Of a DNA stretch of 64,000 bases, positions 21,821-32,100 are shown in pieces. This DNA comes from Hippopus hippopus (lineage: Eukaryota > Mollusca > Bivalvia > Cardiida > Cardiidae): NCBI GenBank assembly GCA_946811185.2, contig OX328106.1, forward strand, positions 11,946,777 through 12,010,776, read 5' to 3'. Each line of letters opens with the position of its first letter. Positions within the stretch are counted from its first letter, which is position 1. A program made the position numbers and the translations under genes. The notes beneath the pieces are model-generated. The model did no database searches. It was not told the origin of the DNA and was given only the letters and a program-made list of their open reading frames with translations.

Positions 21821-22550
21821 CAATACTTAAATACAATCATTAGTTCCTAACTACATTGATTTTTGTACAAAAATGGAATAACATTTTCATAATGGTCCTT
21901 TGTAATATTCACAGTCAGTCATATAAAAAATTTTGCAATAAAGTAGCAGCATTCAACTGTTTTCTCAAGAAATGGAATGATAAAGCATATTCAATGTGTA
22001 CAGATTCACAAGAAATAACATTTATATCACGTCAAAACTTCTAATTTTTCTTTTTCAAGATTTTGAAAGCTTAAAGGGGGGTATTTAGTGTTTATGCTGT
22101 AAATCAAACCAAATTAAAATGGTGTTAAATTGAGGAAATAAAAATTCAAAACCATGTCCATCAATTCATTGTAGGACCAAGAAATAACAAAAAGAACATA
22201 GAAACAAATCATGTATTAAGCAAACTATATAAGTAATTTATAAACCACAACCTATTACTTCACAGCTAAGGAAGATTTTGATTTTCATCCATAGATTTTA
22301 TACAAAACAAACAAAAATGTGTATACATAAGCTTTGTAAAATCATGCACTTCATATAATACATAAAATGTAATAAAGCTATCTAACAAATTTGGCTGCAC
22401 ATTAAAATCTGTGTTTATACATGTATATATATATATATGTACACTTTATACAAAAATGGATATAAAACAATAAAATTGGGCTAAATATCAGTAACAACTA
22501 AAACCTTAAACTCCTCTTAGAGATTATCTATCACGCATCCAGATAAATGC
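21821..22550. other. AT-rich single-copy DNA
   Basis: No exon, inverted repeat or known repeat family recognised. Confidence 0.4.
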
Positions 22551-22558
22551 TGTACAAC

Positions 22559-22852
22559 ACTAACCCATCACCACATAACAAAACTATAGATTTATCCAGC
22601 TTAAAAGTATTTGTTGACAACATAATTACTGGGGCTCAACTGATGAGATTTGCCTTTGAAAAGGGTAGAAAACATTGTGGGAAACGGAGAAAATGCTGGT
22701 TACCAGCATTTTCTCCTTTTCTCACAATGTTTTCAAATGATCTTTACCTCAGGGTCATAAAAACTCAGGATAGTATTTTCTCCTTTTCTCATAATGTTTT
22801 CAAATGATCTTTACCTCAGGGTCATAAAAACTCAGGATAGCGTGGTAAAGCC
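22559..22852 (+). mobile_element. PB-MITE with an internal 67-bp tandem duplication
   Basis: The stretch from ATTTTCTCC (22708) is repeated from 22775 with a 67-bp period, duplicating the right hairpin arm and subterminal region. TTAA at 22853-22856. Confidence 0.85.
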
Positions 22853-22862
22853 TTAATCAATT

Positions 22863-23127
22863 TGAGCCACGCTCTGTGAAAAGGGGGCTTAATGCATCTG
22901 CGAAAAGCATCGACCCAGGCCAGCCTGCGCAGTCCGCGCAGGCTGACCTGGGCCGAAACTTTCCGCTATTGGTCAATTTTCTGTACATCCGAGGACCATT
23001 CTAACTTAGGATTCAGTAATCAGTTAGAGAACATGGATATTAATGGCTCCAAAATCATGTGATAACCTGCATGGTATGATGCTTCACAGAGAGGCATTTA
23101 GCCCCCTCTTGCTAGAGCATGGCTCAT
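22863..23127. mobile_element. GCGCAG element, well preserved
   Basis: GAGCCACGCTCTGTG left end, core CAGCCTGCGCAGTCCGCGC, right end AGAGCATGGCTCA. Confidence 0.92.
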
Positions 23128-23176
23128 TTAAGTTTGGAAAGCCAAAACTCAACTACTTACAACAACATAATATATT

Positions 23177-23653
23177 TGAGCCATGCTCTGGCATTAGAAG
23201 TTTAATGCATCTCCATGATACATTATACCAAACAAGTGATCACATAATTATAGATCCATGACATCCAATTTGTTTAAAAACCAACTGAATTAACCCTTAA
23301 GCAAATGGTGCAAAGTTTTGGCAACCCTTGGGTAAAAGGCTTTTGAAAACATTGAGGGAAATGGAGGAAATGTTGGTAACCAGCACTTCTTTCATTTTCC
23401 ATAATGTTTTCTAGCCTTTTAAAATCAAATCAAAGCATCTCACCCTCTCTAATGCTTTTATATTTATTTGGACAATACCAAATTTTTGTTATGTGGTTAA
23501 GAGTTAAGAAGTAGAAAGGTCCTTGGACATACAGGAAGTTTACCAAAAGCAAAATGTTTCAATGCAGATCAGCCTGTGCAGACTGCACAGGTTGACCTAG
23601 GTCGATACTTTTTGCAGATGCATTAAGCCTCATTTTCACCCAGCATAGCTCAT
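23177..23653. mobile_element. GCGCAG element split by a PB-MITE
   Basis: Left part to about 23291, right part from 23504. It is the host for the TTAA insertion at 23294-23503. Confidence 0.9.
23294..23503 (-). mobile_element. PB-MITE nested in a GCGCAG element
   Basis: TTAA at 23290-23293 and 23504-23507. Removing it rejoins AACTGAA to GAAGTAGAAAGGTCC as in uninterrupted copies. Confidence 0.9.
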
Positions 23654-23751
23654 TTACATGTACTTCCAAGCTAAACTTTGAATAACGGTACCTGTACAGC
23701 TATTTAAGATGTACAATAATAGTCAACATCTTTATTACATTCAGGCTTATT

Positions 23752-23904
23752 CAATCCTTCACCACAAAACAAAATTTTAGACTAGTCTAAATTGAAATTA
23801 TTTGCAGACAACAAAGAAATGTGGCCAAAATCTTGGAACATGTTTTGGACAGGGTAGAAAATATTTTGGGAGGAGAAGAAAACATGTGATTGTGTGGTAA
23901 AGGA
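23752..23904 (+). mobile_element. PB-MITE lacking its hairpin
   Basis: The left arm through GGTAGAAAATATTTTGGG joins directly to the right end GTGATTGTGTGGTAAAGG. Confidence 0.75.
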
Positions 23905-24041
23905 TCAAATCAAACATTGTAAAACACAACCAACTCACAATAATCTTTTTACAAAGGCATTTTATAACTACCTTGGCACGTCAAATGACATTGGATTTTT
24001 TTTTACATCAACATTACATAATAATCAAAACAACCGCATTC

Positions 24042-24264
24042 TAACCCTCTATCACACAATCCCAAATTTTAACAACACAGAGAACAAAGCCTTTTGAAAA
24101 CATTGTGGGAAAGGAGAAAATGCTGAGAGCAAGCATTTTCCCCTTTTCCCAAAATGTTTTCTACCCTATCAAAATAAATTCGATCAGTCGAGTAGTATTT
24201 AAATTGGTGTCTGCAAATGTTTTCAATTTGGACAAGTCTACATTTTTGTCATGTGGTAAAGGGT
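24042..24264 (-). mobile_element. PB-MITE copy
   Basis: Left end TAACCCTCTATCACAC; hairpin worn (GCTGAGAGCAAGC). Confidence 0.8.
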
Positions 24265-24555
24265 TTTAAAAACATGAATAATACAGTGAAATATTAATAT
24301 AAAGTATACTATCAGAGTAGCTGTCAGGTAGTCTAACAGCAATAATCAAGTTTCATAGAGAATAAAAAGATACCAGAAAAAATAAAGTGTAAGAAAAGAA
24401 GCATATACCTTGGTAAAAAATTTTAAGGTGATTTTTACATTTCTGAACTAAGATACCGGTAATATGAAAAAGATCATATAAAAAATACTTTCCAAACTTT
24501 TCTTTAATTTGAATCAAACTAAATCATCTGGAATCGTTCACGCTTGATTTCCTTG
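24265..24555. other. Nothing identified
   Basis: AT-rich; no repeat or exon recognised. Confidence 0.4.
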
Positions 24556-24559
24556 TTCT

Positions 24560-24900
24560 AACCTTTATGGCGCCCAAATAAAACCAAGCAGACATTCTTC
24601 AGAGATAAAAACCAAACAAGAGCACCGCATGCAGGTGCCAATACTTGGCTGTATTTGCTTTTACAAATAGATTGAATTAAAGTGAAAATTCCGAGTCGAA
24701 AAAGGCCACAACTCTGTCAAAAACATTTTGATGATTACCTGCCCATTGTATTGGTTCCACTTTTGATAGTTTATAACTATTCTGAGTTTGAAGTCAATAT
24801 GTTCAGTAATGACTGAAATATTACAAACTGTCAAAGTTTTGGCATCACGACAATGACAGAGACAACAGGGCTATGACAATACCTTAACATTTTCTTTGAA
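24560..24900 (+). repeat. Dispersed GTCGAAAAAG repeat, copy 2
   Basis: GCACCGCATGCAGGTGCCAA, GAGTCGAAAAAGGCC and GGGCTATGACAATACCT are shared with other copies. Confidence 0.75.
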
Positions 24901-24967
24901 AACAGCCAAGCTAAAGTGGCCAATTTCACAGTTGCTCTTGTCCAGGACATCAAAACAAAGCAGACAG

Positions 24968-25022
24968 CATAGATCAAAGACCAAACTGCACATTTGTGCA
25001 GTCTGATCTTGATCTACACTGG
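24968..25022. repeat. RATCAG hairpin
   Basis: The right arm GTGCAGTCTGATCTTGATC is intact. Confidence 0.75.
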
Positions 25023-25390
25023 CCACAATTATAACTCAAAGTGAAAGGTGTTTGAAGGATTAAATTGTTGCATAATAAAAATCAAAGGAGAAAACTTAAC
25101 AAAAGTAAGAGTTTTGTTATACAAATAATTCTGCTTATCAAGGAAAGTTGAGCTTTATTTATTTTGGATAGTTTCCTTTTAAAGTTAGTATAATTTACAA
25201 AACACCTCCATTGTAATATATGAAAGACATCACTTGCAATTACACACAAAGTGTACAAAAAAAAAAAAAGCACAGCTAATACGTTTTTACATTGAGCTTT
25301 CTTAATCAACACCATAGACAACGAAACATTTGTAAATTTGAAGTTAATATTACATTTGCTATGTTCTTCACTAACACCCATGTTAGGGTA
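25023..25390. other. Nothing identified
   Basis: AT-rich DNA downstream of the LU gene stop; it may belong to its 3' region. Confidence 0.3.
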
Positions 25391-25395
25391 CTTAA

Positions 25396-25618
25396 CCCTT
25401 CACCAAACAATCCCTGGCTTTCATGACCATGAGAAAGAAGCCTTCTGAAAACATTGTGGGCAAAGGAGAAAATGCTGGTAACCAGCATTTTCTCCTTTTC
25501 CCACAATGTTTTCTACCCTTCCCAAAACAAATTTCAATTTCTGAGTCAAATTATTTTTGTCGTCTGCAAATGCTTCCAATTTGGACTAGTCTAAAATTAT
25601 GTTGTTTGGTAAAGGGTT
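25396..25618 (-). mobile_element. PB-MITE copy
   Basis: TTAA at 25392-25395; full hairpin. Confidence 0.9.
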
Positions 25619-25705
25619 TATAGAATTTCATCATGAAGACAGATCAATTGATTACACATAACAAAGGTATTAGTACAGAAACGTCTCTGGTACCCTTTAG
25701 GACGA

Positions 25706-25893
25706 TCTATATTCACCAACCTTTCTACATTTCATTCTCTGTTTGACTCTAGATTAGAAAGAAACATAACTTCTGATTGGCTAAATTGTTTGGTTTATGG
25801 TTTAGCCAATCAGATGCTGTATTACTTTAAAATTTTGATAATTCTTGTGAACAAGACTAAGAATGTTCCTAAGAATGGTTGGTAAATATGGGC
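25706..25893. mobile_element. ACCAAC MITE
   Basis: Ends ATATTCACCAACCTTTCT and GAATGGTTGGTAAATAT; centre CTTCTGATTGGCTAAA with its complement. Confidence 0.8.
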
Positions 25894-25894
25894 C

Positions 25895-26098
25895 AAGATG
25901 ACAAAATTTCAGAATGGTCCAAATTGAAAGCATTTGCAGATTACAAAATAAACAAATTAAATGATGCAAGGAAAAAAAAAAAACATTGTTTAAAAAGGAG
26001 AAAATGCTGGTTACCAGCATTTTCTGCTTTTCCAACAATGTTTTCAATAGCGTTACTCCTCGGGTTTGTTAAAAATTGGGATAAGTCTAGTGAAGAGT
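25895..26098 (+). mobile_element. PB-MITE, left end missing
   Basis: GACAAAATTTCAGAATGGTCC arm and full hairpin. It lies about 50 bp 3' of the LU gene stop, so may be in its 3' UTR. Confidence 0.8.
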
Positions 26099-26150
26099 AA
26101 GACACAGTACTTCCCACTTATCTGGACTTCCACTCTTCTTTACATTTCGG

Positions 26151-29071
26151 TTACGCTTTTGGCAGAATATTAACATTGTCTGTATCTCTAGTGTCCTCAC
26201 CGTCCATAACTGCACTGTACACCATCTCACAATGGCTGTCCTGCTTTTTACTTGATTTGAACTTTCTATATTTCATCACAATAAATATTGCTATAGCTGA
26301 AATACAAACAACAATAGTGAGTTTAAAGTTTTATATTTTACCAAAATACATTAGAGCCATGCTCTGTGAAAAGGCGGTTTAATGCATCTGCTAAAAGTAT
26401 CCACCTAGGTCAGCCTGTGCAGTCAGTGCAGGCTGACCTGGGTTGAAACATGTTGCTATTGGTAAAATTTCTGCATGTCAACGGACCATTCTACCTAATG
26501 ATTCAGTCTGTTGTTTGACAAAATGGTGTCTGTGGTTGTGAGATAGAGCGTCAGCCTTGTAACCATGAGGTCCCGCGTTCGATACCCGGAAGCGGGTGTC
26601 AACTTTGGGATTTTTCATTGGTCCACACATTCGGCGCGAGTACTGGTGTAGTTCCCAGGAAGCAGAATCGAGAGAGATTTGTCTAAGTTGTAAGAACTTG
26701 TTTCTCAATCGATGTAAAATAAATCTGTTTAACCCTTTACCAAACGACAAAATTTTAGACTTGTCCAAATTGAAAGCATTTGCAGACGACAAAATAAACA
26801 TGACTCAAATATTGAAACTTGACTTTAGAAGAGTAGAAAACATTGTGGGAAAAGGTGAAAATGCTGGTTACCAGCATTTTCTCCTTTTCCCACAATGTTT
26901 TCCTCTGGGTCGTAAAAACCAGGGATTGTTTGGTAAAGGGTTAAACTAAAATGAATTTTATTGATCCATAACCATGTGATGACTTGCTTGGTACATGTAT
27001 AATGCATATCAAAGATGCATTAAGCCCCCTTTTGCAGGAGCATGGCTTATTTGTAAAATAGAACTTTCTGCAGACACAAATGTTTTATCTAGCAGTAGAC
27101 AAATTGTGGCAAAATAAAAAATTTCATAACCAACTAGCAGTTTACATTTTGTCATCATACACTGAAAGCATATCTTGAATCTGAAACAATCATGCTTAAA
27201 ACCTGGATATTGAATTATCAAATTTGAGGCTGTACATGAAGAATTAAAGTACAGGAGTCATAAAAAATTGTGCAGGTACACTTTTACGAGGGTTGTTCGA
27301 TATGTAATGTGTATTGTACAATATCTCAAAAGCATTTTGACTCAAATAGTGAAATGAACATTACATCCCTTCAAAGTATTCTCTGCGGTTTGAAACACAT
27401 AATTTCAATCTCTGAATCCATTTCTGAAATGCGTCATGGTACGCTGATTTAGGTAGACCTCTGAGGCACTGACTGATGGCTGAGCCAAGGGCTTGTCGGG
27501 ACTTGTAACAACAACCAGATAAGAACTTTTTAAGTTTTGGAAAAAGGAAAAAGTCGCATGGGGCTAGATCTGGAGAGTATGGTGGGTGTGGCAAGACGGT
27601 AACCTTCTCCAACTTCAAAAATTGCTTCACAAGCTCAGATGTATGTGATGGAGCATTATCATGAAGTAGACGAACATGCCTAAATCCTGACACCGGGCGT
27701 CGTTTAAGATAATATTTCTTCACCTTTTTTAGTATAGCATCTCGGTAATACTGACCTGTAACACTTTCGCCCTTCAGCACCGGAATTTGTACGGCTATAC
27801 CATCACATGAGAAGAATATGCAATAAAGAACCTTCTTTGTGCTTATGCTTCTTTTGGCAACTACAGGCCTTCTACCGTGTTTAGTTAGCCATATTTTGTT
27901 TCCAATTTTTCTTACTGGTTCCAAATAGTAAACCCATGTTTCGTCACCAGTAAGAATGTTTGCAAATTGTCTTTGATTGAATTTGGGAAACATTTTGAGC
28001 AATTGCTTAGCGGTTTGTACTCGTACCCGTTTTTGGTCATCTGTCAATATATGTGGTATCCATCTGGCAGAAATCTTTCGTACTTTCAAAATATGCTCCA
28101 AAATGAAATGCACCCGTGATAGCGATATGCCAACAGCGTTGGCAATATCACGAACCGTGTATCTGCCATCACTTTCAATTATTTCCCTGACTTTTGAGAC
28201 ATTTGCCTTGCCTCTTACAGTCACAGGTCGGCCAGATTTTGCTGCATCTTTGATGGACTCTGTGCCAGTCAGAAATATCTTTCTCCACCTACGAACCGTC
28301 TCATAGGATACCTTATCAGACCCATAAACTTCCCCCAATTCAGTAAAAATCTGCATTACCGAATGACTGAGTTTTGTGCGAACTTTTATATAAGCTCTAA
28401 TTCCTTTAATATTCTTAATCCGTTTCCCAACCATTTTTACAACAGTGGTCAACGACTAGCTCTATTGAAATGACTATAAGTTTAAAACTATGTGGAGCTG
28501 AAGGCTCATGTTTATACCATTGGAAAGGTATTGAATAGAGCTATTCAAGCGTATCATCATCCACGAAATCGTGCAAAGCATTATCGCGGTGTGGTACAAT
28601 ACACATTACATATCGAACAGCCCTCGTAGTCTGCAAAAAAACTTACAAACTTATTGTGGCAAAATTAAGAACGAAATCTCTCAGTGGCAGTACATGTGTT
28701 ACATTTCTATAACTGCTTACTGTGAATATGACATTTGGTTAAAGTCTGCAAAGTACTTTATAACTTAAATTCCACCTAAGTGGAGCTGTTGCTTTGAAAT
28801 ACTGAAGATTACAAATTGCTCATTTTCAGAATCTAGTAATAAGATTTTCTTGATATGAACATTCTTAAACATTTTTACAATATACATGTAAAGTAAAAGA
28901 TAATGCCCAACAAAAAATTCCTGTTCTATGTTCCATGCAAGGAAATTTGAAGTTAACTAATGAAAAACAGGCAGATGGGCAGGCATGTAAACACTATAGC
29001 AACAATACCACGACATAAAAAATATGTTCTTCAAGCTTTTGGGCTGTGGAGCTAAACAGTGTTCTTTTTCT

Positions 29072-29118
<47 letters not shown>

Positions 29119-32100
29119 ACATGAAGTACCATTGTATCAGTTCTCAGAAAAAGATTCCCCTGAAACAGAACAAGTTCCTGATCTTTGGAATTCAATTAGG
29201 TACTTACCAGCTAAAAGTAAACCAATAGCAATTCCAATACCAATCAAAATGGTCCGCTGTATGCCATTTGTTGGTGTTCCTGTATTCATTACAGTATGGG
29301 CTGTCCCATCCCCAACCCATCCTGGGGTAAAACATATATCATCCTTACAGCAGCAAACCTCTGTATATAGGCCTGTTTTGGGATCCTGAAATACATTGTA
29401 CATTTCAAGATAATATTGTCATGGAAAATTGTGGAAGATGATAATAATTATACAAATTATCAAATTACCCATTCAAAGGAAAAGAAAATATTTTTTAACC
29501 CTTTACCAAAAACCCTGTGTTATAATGACCTTGAGAAAGATGCCTTTTTGAAAACATTGTGGGATATGAGAAAATGCTAGTGACCAGAATTTCTCTTTTG
29601 TGCCCACAATGTTTTCTACCCTGTAAGAGAACTATAGTTCATTTGTACCAGTATCTGATTTGTTTGCACAAATGTCTGCACATGCTTTCAATTTGGGCGA
29701 GCTTAAAATTTACCTTTTGGGAAAGAGTTAACTCTTTACCAAAGGAAAAGTATTGCTAGAACGATGATTTCTGTCTTTGATCCGGAAGAAAAATTGAGGG
29801 AAAAGGAGAAAATGGTGGTCACCTGCATTTTCTCCTTTATCCCACAATGTTTTCAAAAGCTTTCCTTCTCAGGATCATTAAAACTTGGAAATTGTTTGGT
29901 AATGAAATAATACTATGGAAAAGAAAAAATAGGATATCATGCAAAGTTCTGGTAAAAGAAACACCAGAAAAGCATAGAAAAATGCACTGGCAACCCTGAT
30001 ATCACTGAAATAATGTTGAAAATGGTATTAACTCTTTACCTCACAATCCCGAGTTTTAATTACCCTGAAGAAGAATCCTTTTGAAAACATTGTGCAAAAA
30101 GGAGAAAATGCTGGTAACCAGCATTTTCTACTTTTCCCTTAATGCTTCCTAACATATCAAAGACAGAAGTGACCATTTGAGATACATCTATTATGTCATC
30201 TGCAAATATTATGAATTTGGTCCAATCCAAAATTTTGTCATTTGGTAAAGAGTTAAACACATTCAAAACGGCAAACATTTTTCACAGACATCTATATATC
30301 AAACAGTTCCTTTCACCTACCTTAGACATTTTACAAGATTTATCTAGGCTGTCTGTTAGATCCTCCTCTTCACATAAATTAATATCACAGCTGTAATTTT
30401 CACTAACTACACTAAAACCTTCATCAACAACTGATCTTTTCTTTGTGACCATCACACAATAAGTGTCTTCAGATGGACAGGTCTCTAAATTAACTGTAAA
30501 GACAAATTCCAAGGGGTGTTCAAATAACATACAGAAGTGTTTTAATGTTGATCATATGTATTTAATCTGTTACCAAGCAGCAATATTTTTTACCAGTCCA
30601 TATCCAGAGCATTTAGACAAAAAATTAGATGTAGATCAAATGGTGGAAAATGTCTATAAAAGTGAAAAAAAAAAAAAAAAAACGGGAAAAAAAGAAAATG
30701 CTGGTTACTAGCACTTTCTACATTTCAAAAAATGCTTTCAAAAGCCTTCTTTTGGTCACACCAAATGACAAAATTCTGAACAAGTCAAAATCCAGAGCAG
30801 ATGCAGACAACAAATTAGATGTGGATAAAGTGGTGAAAATCATCTAAAAAAAAAATAGGTAGAAAATATCGTGGAAAAAGTAGAAAATGTTGGTTACCAG
30901 TATTTCCTCCATTTTCAGTGTTTTCAAAATTCTCCTTCTTTAGCCTGGTTAAAATTCAGGCTTATTTGGTAAAAGGTTTAAGTCAGTGAAAGCAACATTG
31001 AGCTTAGCCTTTGACCACACATCAACATTTTTGACAAGTCCCTATTGGATGCATTTGCAAGATGAAAAATAAAAATGTGGCGAAAATTATGGTATAGATC
31101 TGTTTTTGAAAGGATTGAAAACATTATGAGAAAAGTAGAAATTCCTGGTTACCAGCATTTCCTACATTTACCACAATATTTTCAAATCCTCTTTTCTTGG
31201 GTTGTTAAAATGTGGGATTGTGTGGTACAGGACTAAAGGCATAGCTACATCGTGGATTTTTAGAATTTGTGGGCTTGTACAAGGTTTCCTGAAAGTAAGG
31301 TAACACTTTAGTAAATTTATGATATAGCTTTCACTTTCATACGAAGAGATAAAAATATATATGCATGTAGATAAAATATGTAAGCTTTTTTGTGTGATCA
31401 TTTCATTCAATTTTCGTTACATTACGCACTTTTATACAGATTTCAAATCAGAGGTACCTTTTAGTCATTGGCATCATTTTAATAATATATGATGGGTCAA
31501 TATTGTCGGCCTTTTATGCCTTTTCCATGTCGAACACACATCATGAAATTGTCAACCGCTTTAGCACACATTCCAATGTCTATCTTCTTGATTTCACATT
31601 TAATTAATTTATCTTTAACAACATGTCTGTGCTGTCTAGCTTGGGATTGTAAACCTTTGACTTCAAATAACCCTGAAGAAAAAACAATAGCACGGTCTAA
31701 AGTCGGGATATGTGCAGGCCAGTATATTCCACAATCTTTTACATCTGGATATAATTTTCCATGTTATCCTTTCACTGAACTTATGATATAAAGAGTCTAT
31801 CTCAGTATTAGATGTGTGTGCCTTAGCACCATCCAGCATAAACCACATGTTTTGTAATGAAGGGGCTTTCTTTTCAAGCGCGAAAGTAAACTTGCTTTTC
31901 AAAAGCGATAGGTAGCGCTGGGAATTAATCATTTTGCTAAAGACATATAGCCCAGTAACACAGTGACATCACATTGCACATCATACAGTTAGTTTTTCCT
32001 TGTAAAGCTGTCTTTCTGTAAAACAGTGTTCATGTGCCCAAAAACGAATATTTGCTTTACAAACATGTCCAGACAACAAGGAATAAGAGAACGTCAGTAA

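Larger units (their letters stand above)
26353..27051. mobile_element. GCGCAG element split by a SINE and a PB-MITE
   Basis: Left part 26353 to about 26522, right part 26945-27051. This is a three-layer nest. Confidence 0.9.

Noticed and set aside
26596..26949. 117-codon frame
   Set aside because: Runs through a SINE tail into a PB-MITE; a product of nested repeats.
27977..28306. 109-codon plus-strand frame
   Set aside because: Antisense shadow of the mariner transposase.
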